This document shows, piece by piece, positions 44,261 through 53,580 of a stretch of DNA of 64,000 bases (positions are counted from its first letter, which is position 1; each line of letters begins with the position of its first letter). A model generated the notes under the pieces. The model did not search any database and was not told where the DNA came from. It was given only the letters and a program-made list of their open reading frames with translations. Source of the stretch: CAZNUM01 sp964539305 (GTDB lineage Bacteria; Fidelibacterota; Marinisomatia; Marinisomatales; TCS55); the NCBI GenBank assembly GCA_964539305.1, contig CAZIIM010000004.1, positions 24,882 through 88,881 of the forward strand, given 5' to 3'. The translations under genes and the position numbers were made by a program.

Positions 44261-45670
44261 TCAGGCTCCTGCCCGGTCCACAACCGAAGCCATGAGGACA
44301 GATTCCGCCACTAGTTTATCCCCCACATAAGCCTTGCCCTGCAGCCGGGCAGAACCGAGCCGGAAACGCAATAGCGTCATTTCCAGTCGTATCTGGTCAC
44401 CAGGAATAATTGGTGCCCGAAAACGTGAACTCTCGATGGCGGAAAAGAACATGTTTTTCTTATAGGGGTTTTTCACTGAATTGAGGACTAAAAATGCACC
44501 GGCCTGAGCCATAGCTTCCAATACCAGTACGCCGGGCATGACAGGCTGGCCGGGGAAATGACCCTGAAAAAAGGGTTCATTAATTGTTACATTTTTTAAT
44601 GCTGTTAATCGCTCACCGGGGATCATGTCTATTATCCGGTCCACCAAAATGAAGGGATAGCGGTGGGGCAGTAAACCGAGGATCACGTCAATATCCAACA
44701 TATATCCTTTGTCCGGCTCTTTTTGAATCCGCTGCTGAACAATCTTATTCCCGTACACTTTCCGGATCTCTTTTACCAATTCCACATTCCCTGCATGTCC
44801 GCTCCGGGCAGCGATCACGTGACCCTTGATCGGCATTCCCAGGAGGGCCAGATCTCCAATCAAGTCCAGTGTTTTATGGCGAACCGGTTCATTTTTAAAA
44901 CGTAATTTTTTTCCGTTCAGAATGCCGTTGGCCCCTAAGCTGATTTCCTGCTCAATGCCAAACAATTTTCGTAACCGTCCCGCTTCGTCATGGTCAATTT
45001 CCTTGTCCACAATGACCACTGCATTCTCAAGATTTCCCCCCTGAATTAATCCATTTTCTTTCAACGATTCCACCTCACTCAGAAAGCAAAAGGTACGGGC
45101 CGGTGCAAGGAGTTCGGGGAAGTTTTTTTCCACATTATCAATGGTTGTGTACTGGGTCCCCAGGGAACGGAATTCGTAATCGATCATGAAAGTAACCCGG
45201 AATTGATCCGAGGGAAGAACATGAATGTCCACCCCCTTCACCGGATCCGAATAGGCAACAGCCTGGTCAATTTCGAGAACCCGGCACAAGGATTTCTGTT
45301 CCTTAATCCCTGCTTTTAGCAATGCCTCTACGAAATCAATCGAACTACCGTCCATCACCGGGGGCTCTTTAGCTGTCAATTCAATCAAAACGTTGTCAAT
45401 TCCAAGACCAGCACAGGCAGCCAGGGTGTGTTCGACTGTGTGAATCCGGACGCCGTCCTTTTCCAGCGTCGTTCCCCGCGATATATCCACTACATGATCA
45501 ATATCAGCCTTGATTTCCGGGCAGTCCTTAATATCGGTCCTGACAAAACGGATCCCGTAGTCCTCAGCTGCTGGTTTAAAGGTAATTTTACATTCCACAC
45601 CGGTATGAAGACCCTGTCCTACACAGGAAGCTTCTTCATTGATGGTTCTTTGATTTCTAAAAGTGAACAC
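44261..45670 (-). CDS. lpxC/fabZ: LpxC-FabZ fusion
   Basis: This 469-residue bifunctional protein joins UDP-3-O-acyl-GlcNAc deacetylase (1-300; zinc motif HTVEH, RHKTLDLIGDLAL, GHVIAARSGH) to 3-hydroxyacyl-ACP dehydratase FabZ (about 325-469; LPHRYPFILVDRI, GHFPGQPVMPGVLVLEAMAQ). The first domain commits to lipid A; the second shapes the acyl supply. This fusion is typical of Bacteroidetes/FCB bacteria and is a good taxonomic mark. It is followed directly by lpxA, which has its Shine-Dalgarno inside the last codons of this gene. Confidence 0.97.
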   Translation of the reverse strand: MFTFRNQRTINEEASCVGQGLHTGVECKITFKPAAEDYGIRFVRTDIKDCPEIKADIDHVVDISRGTTLEKDGVRIHTVEHTLAACAGLGIDNVLIELTAKEPPVMDGSSIDFVEALLKAGIKEQKSLCRVLEIDQAVAYSDPVKGVDIHVLPSDQFRVTFMIDYEFRSLGTQYTTIDNVEKNFPELLAPARTFCFLSEVESLKENGLIQGGNLENAVVIVDKEIDHDEAGRLRKLFGIEQEISLGANGILNGKKLRFKNEPVRHKTLDLIGDLALLGMPIKGHVIAARSGHAGNVELVKEIRKVYGNKIVQQRIQKEPDKGYMLDIDVILGLLPHRYPFILVDRIIDMIPGERLTALKNVTINEPFFQGHFPGQPVMPGVLVLEAMAQAGAFLVLNSVKNPYKKNMFFSAIESSRFRAPIIPGDQIRLEMTLLRFRLGSARLQGKAYVGDKLVAESVLMASVVDRAGA

Positions 45671-45675
45671 TAGTA

Positions 45676-46680
45676 TTAAGACTTCAATTTTTGTTCTATT
45701 TTCATCAGCCGCTTTTTCAAGGATTGAACTTCCAGGTAGACGGCATCACGCTTGTTGGTTTCGTGGATTTCCCGGGCGGGCATGCCTGCATATATTTTCC
45801 CTCCAGGCAGAGATTTGGTTACACCCGTCTTGGCAGCGAACATCGCTCTGGTTCCAATTGTAATGTGATCTGCTACTCCCGCTTGACCACCAAAGACGCA
45901 ATACGCTCCTATTTTAACACTCCCGGCGATGGTTACATGGGCGGTGATTAAACATCCCTGCCCAATCTCCACATTGTGGGCAATATGAACTCCATTGTCG
46001 AATTTGCTGCCATCACCGATGGTGGTGTCACCTATCGTTCCTCGATCGATTGTACAATTTGCACCTATTTCCACATCATGTCCAACAAGAACCTTCCCGT
46101 TCTGGGGTATCTTGTGATGGACGTCATCCACCGTCACAAAACCGTACCCGTCGGACCCAATGACAGTACCGCTTTGAATAACGCAGCGATCACCGATTTT
46201 ACAATGGTGATAGATGAACACGCGCCCGTGAAACACTGTATCAGAACCGATATGGGTATCCTGACCGATATAGGAATATGGACCGATCGCGGTCCCGTTT
46301 CCAATAGTAGCTCCGGTCTCAATCACGGCATATGGTCCTACCGCAACGTCCTGTCCCAAATTCGCCCCATCGGAAACTACCGCCGTGGGATGAATCCCAA
46401 CCTGCTTTTCGACAGTTGGAGCAAATTGGGTCATTATTTTTGACATGGCGTAGAGAGGATTCGGAACCATGATACCGTTCCGCGATTTCAGTAAATCCTG
46501 TTCAGCCGTCACCAGTGCAGCAATAGACTGGTGAGCATATTTTCGATATTTTGGGCTGGAGAGAAACGTAATCGTACCTGGCTTTGGATCTTCGATTCTG
46601 GAGACTCCTGATATGGGCAGGTCCGGATCACCGAACACGGTCCCCCCTACCAGTTCAGCCAGTTCCTTAAGCTTAGGCAA
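45676..46680 (-). CDS. lpxD: UDP-3-O-(3-hydroxyacyl)glucosamine N-acyltransferase
   Basis: This 334-residue LpxD has an N-terminal uridine-binding domain (1-95; SGVSRIEDPKPGTITFLSSP), a left-handed beta-helix of hexapeptides (about 100-290), the catalytic His in IAHNVEIG, and a C-terminal helix (SLKKRLMKIEQKL). It adds the second acyl chain in lipid A synthesis. It follows skp and precedes lpxC/fabZ with a short gap of 5 bases. Confidence 0.97.
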   Translation of the reverse strand: MPKLKELAELVGGTVFGDPDLPISGVSRIEDPKPGTITFLSSPKYRKYAHQSIAALVTAEQDLLKSRNGIMVPNPLYAMSKIMTQFAPTVEKQVGIHPTAVVSDGANLGQDVAVGPYAVIETGATIGNGTAIGPYSYIGQDTHIGSDTVFHGRVFIYHHCKIGDRCVIQSGTVIGSDGYGFVTVDDVHHKIPQNGKVLVGHDVEIGANCTIDRGTIGDTTIGDGSKFDNGVHIAHNVEIGQGCLITAHVTIAGSVKIGAYCVFGGQAGVADHITIGTRAMFAAKTGVTKSLPGGKIYAGMPAREIHETNKRDAVYLEVQSLKKRLMKIEQKLKS

Positions 46681-46692
46681 CGGAAAAAGGGA

Positions 46693-47235
46693 TTATTTAT
46701 TGTCTTTTGAATCAGGTAAGTTGTATTTCCGGAGCTCAAAAAGAACATCATCCGTCAGATCATAGGCCGGATTTCCGTAAAGTAAGGCCACTGATCCATC
46801 CACAATAAAATCAATATTCTTTGAAGCCGCCACCTTATCCACTGCTCTCTTTACCTTGGAGAGAATGTCGTATTCCAACTGAGCCTGACGATGATATAGT
46901 TCACCCTCAGGGCCCACCATGTTCACCTGATAATTCTGAATGGTGCGTTCAAGATTGGCAATTTCTTCTTCTTTTTTATTTCTCCACTCCGGACTACTCA
47001 TCAGTCGTTGGGCTTCAAAATTCTGTTTAATACTGTCCAGCTGAGCCACCATTTTATTGTACTCCAGATTGACTTTCTGGTACTCCAACTGGAGCTGGGA
47101 TTCAGCATCTTTAAATTCTTCATATTCGGCGCGAATTCGATCAGACTGAACGAAACCAATTTTCACCTGAGCAGAAATGGTTAACGGCAGTAACAGTAGC
47201 GCAAACCCGAATAGCGTGATTGCTTTACGGATCAC
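46693..47235 (-). CDS. skp: OmpH/Skp periplasmic chaperone
   Basis: This 180-residue chaperone for outer-membrane proteins has a signal peptide (about 1-21; ITLFGFALLLLPLTISAQ) and a long coiled-coil tentacle region (about 35-135) of the OmpH family. The start is GTG at 47235: AAGGAGG lies 5 bases upstream, and it falls after the bamA stop. The longer frame from 47355 lies inside bamA. It works with BamA, the gene just upstream. Confidence 0.9.
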   Translation of the reverse strand: MIRKAITLFGFALLLLPLTISAQVKIGFVQSDRIRAEYEEFKDAESQLQLEYQKVNLEYNKMVAQLDSIKQNFEAQRLMSSPEWRNKKEEEIANLERTIQNYQVNMVGPEGELYHRQAQLEYDILSKVKRAVDKVAASKNIDFIVDGSVALLYGNPAYDLTDDVLFELRKYNLPDSKDNK

Positions 47236-47251
47236 TTTTACCTCCTTAGTT

Positions 47252-49660
47252 TTATTGTCCATATCCAAAGATAATGGTATACTCCCAACCCTGGGGCTTT
47301 CCATTGCCTGTAATATCATCAAAGCCATACCCCATATCGAACCCAAGCATTCCAATCATCGGCATGAAGAACCGGATTCCCACACCCAGGGATCGCTTCA
47401 ATTCGATGGGGTATCTCCGCGGGAAATTCAGGGATTCCATTAAATTTTTATTCTCCCATACGGCACCGGCATCAGCAAACACCATGGCATACACCACTGG
47501 ATTCTCAGAGAAGGGAAAACGGAATTCAGTCGTATACTTAAACATGGTATTCCCTCCGATGGGTGTCCCTTGCGAGGAGACGGGGCCAATGGAATTATCG
47601 GGGTATCCCCGTAACATGACACCATAGGGAAGTCCATTCCCTCCCATAATGAATTTCTCGTCAAAGGGAACGATGGAAAGTTCATTCTTCAGGGAGGCAA
47701 GCGGACGGATCATGCCCATTTTCACAGAACTCATTAACACAAATTTCCAGAATGTAGGTGTATACCAGTCTAAATTCAATATATGTTTCTGATAATCTTC
47801 ATTTCCTCCCAGTGGTCCCCCGGAAAATGTGGCCGTCCAGGAGGCCATGGAGCCTTTGGTGGTGAATTCGGGACGGTCTCGGCTGTCCCGTGTAATCACC
47901 TGAGTCAGGTTGATGCCCAGGGTTTTCTTCAATCCACCAGTGTAATTTTTCAAATCCTGTTCAGTCCCCTGGTAGTCCCGGCGCATCACCTGGAACACCC
48001 AATAACCGCGGAAATAATCATCGGGCCATTTCCATCGACGTCCCCATTCCACCGAGCCCCCACGGACGACCTGGTCAATGGGTAAATAATACTGGGTTGC
48101 ACTCCCTCGGAACTGGTAAAACAAGGAAAATCCAACCCGATTGGGACTGTCAAAGATCATGGGATCCATAAACCGGAAACTGAAGGAACGGTATTTCGCC
48201 GGCTCGGTGCCACTGTACAGGGAATACTGGGTCCCTACCTGGAAACTGAGCGAGAGCACCTGGCCCAGCCCCAGGAAATTATTGAACTCTACCGAGCCCC
48301 CTCCTGTCATTCCGTAAATGCCGGTAAACCCAATACTGGCACTGGCCTTGTCAGAGGATTTCTCCTCCACCGATATATCCAGATCCACTTCATCTTCATC
48401 CACCGGTACTACGTTCGGGAGTAATTTGGTGGGATCGAAATAATTCAGTATTGCCAAATCCCGAATGCTGCGCTGAAGGGCCGTCCGGTTAAAAACATCA
48501 CCCGGGTAAATCCGTAATTCCCTGCGAATCACATTCTCCCGGGTCTTGGTGTTCCCGTAGATGTCAATATTCCGCACCCGGACCTGGTGATTCTCCGTAA
48601 TGAGAAAATGAATATCAAGGGAGTCGTCCCCGACAGGCGTAAACCGGGGCTCAATCTGACTGTAAATGTATCCGCGATCCATGTACAAACCTTGCACGTG
48701 CTGGTAGAGCGCCTCGTCAAAATCTTCCTGACTGAAATAAGATCCCTTTTTCAGATCCAGTGTCCGATTGAGAATGTCGGTCGAAAATAGAGTATTTCCC
48801 TCCCAGGAAAAGTTCCGGTAAATGTAACGGGGCCCTTCATAAAGATTAACCAAGATATTCATCTTCTTCTTATCCGGACTGTAATAAATCGAATCAGAGA
48901 GGATTTTGAAATCCCGATAACCGTTATTTTTGTAAAATGAATAAAGATTCTGTTTATCCTCCAGGTACTTTTTTTCTTCGTACCCGGAACGCCAGAAGGT
49001 GTACCATCGTTGCTGCTTAGTATCCTTAAAACCCTTACGGCGAAGTTTCCCATCTGAAAAGGCGTGATTCCCCTTAAAAGTAATCTGGCCGATCTTAACC
49101 TTTTTATTTTCCTTAATTTTGAAAACAAGATCCTGCGTCTGAGCCGATTTCCCCCCGATTAATGTTTCCGATTCTTTCGGCTCCTTTAATTCCGCCGTTA
49201 CCTCCACCAGTAAATAACCATCTTCCGCGTACAGTTCTTTTATTTTGTTAATTGTTTCCTTAATAAAATTGGGCTTGAGCCGCATCCCCCGCTGGAAAAC
49301 AATCTCTTCCTTGAACTTTCGTTCCTTAATCTTTTTATTTCCGACGAACTTCACATCACCCAGAACGGGGGATTCTTCCACCTGGATAGTGATTTCAATT
49401 CCGTCTTTGTCTTCGGAATTGAAATAGATCTGTACGTTACTGAAGACGCCTAAATCCCATAGACGCTTCACGGCTTTGGCAAAGTCGTCCACCCGGATTT
49501 CCTGCCCATCCCGGAGGCCGGAGGTGTATTTCACCATGGTTTCACTGGTGAGGGTATTTCCCACCACATTAACTTTTTTCAGTTTATACTGAGTGGTCTG
49601 GCTCAGGGCAAAACTGACTAGCAGGAATACCAGAACTGTGGTCTTAAACAGGTGCTTCAT
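47252..49660 (-). CDS. bamA: Outer-membrane protein assembly factor BamA
   Basis: This 802-residue Omp85 protein has a signal peptide (1-20), POTRA repeats (about 24-430; for example KKVNVVGNTLTSETMVK and VRNIDIYGNTKTRENVIRRE) and a C-terminal beta barrel with the substrate-strand segment 'RGYPDNSIGP'. It inserts barrel proteins in the outer membrane. The C-terminus ends IIFGYGQ rather than in an aromatic residue. It overlaps uppS by 4 bases, and skp and the lpx genes follow. Confidence 0.96.
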   Translation of the reverse strand: MKHLFKTTVLVFLLVSFALSQTTQYKLKKVNVVGNTLTSETMVKYTSGLRDGQEIRVDDFAKAVKRLWDLGVFSNVQIYFNSEDKDGIEITIQVEESPVLGDVKFVGNKKIKERKFKEEIVFQRGMRLKPNFIKETINKIKELYAEDGYLLVEVTAELKEPKESETLIGGKSAQTQDLVFKIKENKKVKIGQITFKGNHAFSDGKLRRKGFKDTKQQRWYTFWRSGYEEKKYLEDKQNLYSFYKNNGYRDFKILSDSIYYSPDKKKMNILVNLYEGPRYIYRNFSWEGNTLFSTDILNRTLDLKKGSYFSQEDFDEALYQHVQGLYMDRGYIYSQIEPRFTPVGDDSLDIHFLITENHQVRVRNIDIYGNTKTRENVIRRELRIYPGDVFNRTALQRSIRDLAILNYFDPTKLLPNVVPVDEDEVDLDISVEEKSSDKASASIGFTGIYGMTGGGSVEFNNFLGLGQVLSLSFQVGTQYSLYSGTEPAKYRSFSFRFMDPMIFDSPNRVGFSLFYQFRGSATQYYLPIDQVVRGGSVEWGRRWKWPDDYFRGYWVFQVMRRDYQGTEQDLKNYTGGLKKTLGINLTQVITRDSRDRPEFTTKGSMASWTATFSGGPLGGNEDYQKHILNLDWYTPTFWKFVLMSSVKMGMIRPLASLKNELSIVPFDEKFIMGGNGLPYGVMLRGYPDNSIGPVSSQGTPIGGNTMFKYTTEFRFPFSENPVVYAMVFADAGAVWENKNLMESLNFPRRYPIELKRSLGVGIRFFMPMIGMLGFDMGYGFDDITGNGKPQGWEYTIIFGYGQ

Positions 49661-50412
49661 TTTTGGACCTGCTCACTCAGTTTTCCAAAACGACGTTCAC
49701 GGCATTGATATTCCTGAATTGCTTTTAAAAATTCCATCTCCCTGAATTCCGGCCAGTAGGTGTCTGTCAAGTACCACTCTGCATAAGCGACCTGCCAGAG
49801 TAAAAAATTACTGATGCGTTGTTCACCCCCGGTACGAATCAATAAATCGGGATCGGGGATATGGGCGGTATATAATTCCTGGGTTACCACATTCTCGTCA
49901 ATATCATCTACTGCCAGTTCACCAGCTGTAACTTTCAGCGCAATACGTCTGGCAGCACGACAAAGTTCCTGGCGACTGCCATAACTGAGGGCCAGAACCA
50001 GATTCAGCCCCGAATTATCCTTCGTAATTTCAATTCCTTCCTCAAGACCTTTTCGAGCTTCAGGAGGTAGTTTATCCAAATCGCCAATAGCCAGGAGGCG
50101 TACATTATTCTTGTGAAGATTTTTTACCTCCTTCCGGATCGTATTCACCAATAGACCCATCAGGGCGGACACTTCCCGGGGAGGACGTTCCCAGTTTTCA
50201 CTTGAAAAAGTATAGAGCGTTAAATATTGAATACCAATCTCACCTGCAACCCGCGTGATTTCGCGGACAGAATTGATCCCTTCCCTGTGACCCGCTAACC
50301 GTGGAAGGCGTTTCTTTTTAGCCCAGCGACCGTTTCCATCCATAATTACAGCTACATGAACCGGCATGGTTCCCTTGTCAAGGATCGATTGTCGCAAGTC
50401 TGAAAGATTCAT
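49657..50412 (-). CDS. uppS: Undecaprenyl diphosphate synthase
   Basis: This 251-residue cis-prenyltransferase makes the lipid carrier for peptidoglycan and LPS. Signature motifs are MDGNGRWAK (about 24-32), FSSENWERP (about 69-77) and RTGGEQRISNFLLWQ (about 192-206). It heads the envelope operon and overlaps bamA (ATGA). The usual neighbour cdsA is absent here. Confidence 0.97.
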   Translation of the reverse strand: MNLSDLRQSILDKGTMPVHVAVIMDGNGRWAKKKRLPRLAGHREGINSVREITRVAGEIGIQYLTLYTFSSENWERPPREVSALMGLLVNTIRKEVKNLHKNNVRLLAIGDLDKLPPEARKGLEEGIEITKDNSGLNLVLALSYGSRQELCRAARRIALKVTAGELAVDDIDENVVTQELYTAHIPDPDLLIRTGGEQRISNFLLWQVAYAEWYLTDTYWPEFREMEFLKAIQEYQCRERRFGKLSEQVQK

Positions 50413-50665
50413 TTATATTTCGAAGAATGGGTCAAATAAAACGCGGGCGAAATTACCGAGTGAAACAGGCCTAAACAACTGAAAGAATGAGATTGGAAAT
50501 TGAGCCGTTTTGGAAAAAACGAAGATATTATTCCACAAATGAGGTCTGGATCAATGGAACGGCGCTTCTCTTTGGGAGCGCTTGATCCTAGCCCTGTTTT
50601 GCTGATTTAGGAACGAGTTCCTGCAGGACCCCCCACTCTACGAATAATGCTACCCATAATGAGGC
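50413..50665. other. 253-bp intergenic region with two palindromes
   Basis: This is the longest gap without a gene. AGGAACGAGTTCCT (50609-50622) is a perfect 6-2-6 palindrome and it merges with TCCTGCAGGA (50619-50628), a self-complementary 10-mer. GCGCT/AGCGC (about 50565-50582) forms a further small hairpin. No ORF, tRNA or known small RNA is recognised. It holds the uppS upstream region and the mrp downstream region, so a promoter for uppS is expected in the lower part. Confidence 0.4.
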
Positions 50666-51775
50666 TCACTTTTCCACATCCGCCACAATCCTGCGGGCAA
50701 TCCCCTTGTAGATCGCTGTCAGGGGTGAGTCGGGATTCTTGATAACAATCGGTTGCCCTGCATCGGTGGCGAGCATTATTTCCTGTGAAATAGGAATTTC
50801 ACCCAGGAGGGGGACCCCCAGACGTTCACTTTCCTGCTTTCCACCGCCCCGTTTAAACAAATCCATCCGATAGCTGAAATGCCCCTTCTTATCCACCGGG
50901 ATCTTTTCACCCTGTATTTCTATTTTTACATTGTCAGAGGCACCTGCCAGTTTCCCTTCCAATAGCAATCCGGACATATTTTCAATCACTCCCAAAACGG
51001 GCGTCTGTACTTTTCGGAACATATCCGCTCCTTTACGTACATCCGCTAGGGCAATATCCTGGGGAGTGGTCACAATGATGGCGCCGTCCATTTTTAACTT
51101 CTGGGTCAGGGTAAGCTGCACATCCCCCGTCCCCGGGGGTAAATCCAGGACCATATAATCCAAATCGCCCCAGACAACATCGTTGAAGAATTGTTCCGTC
51201 ATCCGGGCTACCAACGGTCCCCGCCACACCACCGGTGTTTCGTTCCCGCTGATAAAACCAAAACTCATCACTTTAATCCCGTAACGATCCAAAGGAATCA
51301 GCTTCCTGTTGTCAGAAAGTTGAGGCTGCCGGTTAATCCCAAATAATATGGGCAGGGATGGCCCGTAAATATCCAGGTCCAGCAGGCCGACGGAATAATT
51401 CAGTTCTTTCAATGCCAGGGCCAGGTTGCCGGCCACGGTTGATTTGCCGACCCCTCCCTTTCCGCTGGCAATGGCAATGACATGCTGGACCCCTGCCATG
51501 GTTGCGCTGGGTACCACACCTGCTGGTGCAGGCGTACTCCCCGGAGCGAGATGAACCGCTACTGTTTTAAAGGCCTTCGTCTCTTCCAGAAGCCGCTTTA
51601 CTTCATTGACGACTGCCGTTCTTTTTTCTGCATCCTGGGTCGTAATCTTCAAGACTACGGTCACTGAATCTGGTTCAACCCGGATACTTTCAACCATCCC
51701 GAAGGAAACAATATCGCGGCTGAAACCGGGATAATGCACCGTTTTCAGGATGGCTTCAACTTGTTGCTTATCCAT
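50666..51775 (-). CDS. mrp: Mrp/ApbC-family P-loop ATPase lacking the CxxC motif
   Basis: This 369-residue Fe-S cluster carrier-type protein has an N-terminal MIP18-like domain (1-75), a deviant Walker A (SGKGGVGKST, about 104-113), DLDIYGPSLP and DLPPGTGD. Mrp proteins that carry clusters have a CxxC shortly after ENMS. Here an insert (about residues 280-320, GLLLEGKLAGASD on) takes that place, and I see no Cys in the whole protein. Some Bacteroidetes Mrp proteins also lack the pair. Whether it binds Fe-S is therefore uncertain. Ferredoxin lies upstream, separated by a terminator. Confidence 0.93.
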   Translation of the reverse strand: MDKQQVEAILKTVHYPGFSRDIVSFGMVESIRVEPDSVTVVLKITTQDAEKRTAVVNEVKRLLEETKAFKTVAVHLAPGSTPAPAGVVPSATMAGVQHVIAIASGKGGVGKSTVAGNLALALKELNYSVGLLDLDIYGPSLPILFGINRQPQLSDNRKLIPLDRYGIKVMSFGFISGNETPVVWRGPLVARMTEQFFNDVVWGDLDYMVLDLPPGTGDVQLTLTQKLKMDGAIIVTTPQDIALADVRKGADMFRKVQTPVLGVIENMSGLLLEGKLAGASDNVKIEIQGEKIPVDKKGHFSYRMDLFKRGGGKQESERLGVPLLGEIPISQEIMLATDAGQPIVIKNPDSPLTAIYKGIARRIVADVEK

Positions 51776-51786
51776 AGATACTCCCC

Positions 51787-51818
51787 AAAAAAAACGGCTG
51801 TTGAAAAACAGCCGTTTG
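51787..51818 (-). terminator. Rho-independent terminator of the ferredoxin gene
   Basis: On the minus strand AAACGGCTGTT and AACAGCCGTTT (51807-51817 and 51792-51802 on the plus strand) form an 11-bp stem with a 4-base loop, ending in eight T (51787-51794 as A). It ends the ferredoxin transcript before mrp. Confidence 0.9.
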
Positions 51819-51846
51819 ACAAACCTTGAAATCCAATGTTAGAGAG

Positions 51847-52140
51847 CTATCCACTGTATTCCCGGTCAAAATAATCGTAATTCATTTTAATGTACTTATG
51901 CCATTCTTCCGGAACTTCTTCTTCTTCAAAGATCGCTTCCACCGGGCACTCCGGCTCACAGGCACCACAATCAATACATTCTTCTGGGTCAATATACAGC
52001 AATTTACCGTCCAGATTATTCTCATCGTAACCAACTTCATCCCATTCATCCCGCGTTGGGTGAATGCAATCCACCGGGCAGACATCTACACATGCCGTAT
52101 CACAGACTCCAACACACGGTTCAGCTATAATGTAAGCCAT
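51847..52140 (-). CDS. Dicluster ferredoxin (7Fe/8Fe type)
   Basis: This 97-residue ferredoxin has Cys groups at EPCVGVCDTACVDVCPVDC (7-25) and CIDCGACEPECP (about 54-65), the layout of bacterial FdxA-type proteins. It carries electrons to cytoplasmic enzymes. The frame runs to 52275, but ATG 52140 has an AGGAG and gives the family start MAYIIAEPC. Divergent from the MFS gene. Confidence 0.93.
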   Translation of the reverse strand: MAYIIAEPCVGVCDTACVDVCPVDCIHPTRDEWDEVGYDENNLDGKLLYIDPEECIDCGACEPECPVEAIFEEEEVPEEWHKYIKMNYDYFDREYSG

Positions 52141-52252
52141 CGTAATTCTCCTGTTTAAATTAGCTCTAAAAACTGCCGGTGAAATTAAGGTGCTTTTTCT
52201 TAAAGTTAAAAAGTCTTTTAAGCAATAACTTCTCTGCTTCAGCGGTACTGGA

Positions 52253-53452
52253 ATGTACAAACAGACTAAGCACAATGTACTGATTCTCTGGTCGGCTCAG
52301 CTCGTCTCCGGGATGGGAGATGCAATTTATCAAATCGCCCTCATGTGGCTTGTCCTCGACCTGACCGGTTCCGCTGCCGTCACGGGTCTGGTGGCCATGA
52401 GCGCCTATCTGCCCGCAATGCTTTTGGGTCTGTTTGCCGGTGTTATAACGGATCGGCACAACCGGATGACCATTATGATTCTGTCCAACATCAGTCAGGC
52501 CCTGACTGTGGGCATCATTCCAATCATGATCGCCTGGGGTTTTACAGATGCAATCCTTTTGGGGTTGCTCGCATTCGTTCGCAGTGCTTTCAGTACTTTC
52601 TTCCCTCCCGCTTTTAATGCCTTCATTCCCACAATTGTGGAAAAGGAAGAATTGGTCCAGGTCAATTCGGTTTTAACAACCTCCAACCAGATGGCCTATT
52701 TTCTGGGCCCGGCTTTAGCCGGAGTCCTCTTGGGCTTAATTCATTTACAATATTTATTCATCTTCGATGCGATCTCATTTCTGATTGCCATTGCTCTGCT
52801 CGTATTGGTGACAAAGCCGGCCCCAAAACCACGTTCAGGAGAACATCATCACCCCTGGAAAGAATTAAAAAGTGGAATCAGCTATGTTTTTAACCACCGT
52901 TCGCTTGGCTTTTTAATTTCTCTCACTATCGTCAATAATCTTTTTATCATGGGACCGGCCATTGTGGGGACTCCCATTCTGGTGAAACAAGCGCTGAATG
53001 GATCCGCCAAAGAATATGCTTTCGTGGAAGCAGGGTTGGCGCTGGGAATGCTGATTGGATCAACCCTAGTGTACAAAATAGGTCCTTTATTTAAAAACGG
53101 GATTCTTTTGACCGTTGGCATGATTTTGGATGGATTAACCTATTCCATCTTTTATTTCGCAAATTCTGTTTCTACCGTTTTCGTTTTAATTGTCATCCAC
53201 GGGATTGGGATTCCCATGATCACCATTTCCAGAACGGCGATTGTACAAAAATATGCATCGAACCACTACCACGGAAGAATTTTCTCCATGGTGCACCTAG
53301 CTGTTATTGGCATGACGGCCCTGTCCTCCGCCATTACCGGCATGGTGGCCTCCATCATGGAAATCAGGACCGTATTCCTGTTGATTGGTTTCGGCGCGGC
53401 TGGCTGTGGATTATTGGGCCTGTTCACACCACGTTTGAGGGAACTGGAATAA
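52253..53452 (+). CDS. MFS transporter (EntS-like exporter)
   Basis: This 399-residue major facilitator has twelve predicted helices and a cytoplasmic loop after helix 2 (GVITDRHNRM) typical of the MFS_3/EntS group, which exports siderophores or drugs. It is divergent from ferredoxin and convergent with nothing nearby. The substrate is unknown. Confidence 0.88.
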   Translation: MYKQTKHNVLILWSAQLVSGMGDAIYQIALMWLVLDLTGSAAVTGLVAMSAYLPAMLLGLFAGVITDRHNRMTIMILSNISQALTVGIIPIMIAWGFTDAILLGLLAFVRSAFSTFFPPAFNAFIPTIVEKEELVQVNSVLTTSNQMAYFLGPALAGVLLGLIHLQYLFIFDAISFLIAIALLVLVTKPAPKPRSGEHHHPWKELKSGISYVFNHRSLGFLISLTIVNNLFIMGPAIVGTPILVKQALNGSAKEYAFVEAGLALGMLIGSTLVYKIGPLFKNGILLTVGMILDGLTYSIFYFANSVSTVFVLIVIHGIGIPMITISRTAIVQKYASNHYHGRIFSMVHLAVIGMTALSSAITGMVASIMEIRTVFLLIGFGAAGCGLLGLFTPRLRELE

Positions 53453-53580
53453 AAATTCGGGTCACCACTCATTTTTTACGGTCCGACACTTCGCTTGGAA
53501 TGTAGATTCTGTTTAAAATCATCTACTACACCTGCACCCATGTCAATTAAATCATATTACCAGGTACATTCCCTACCATC

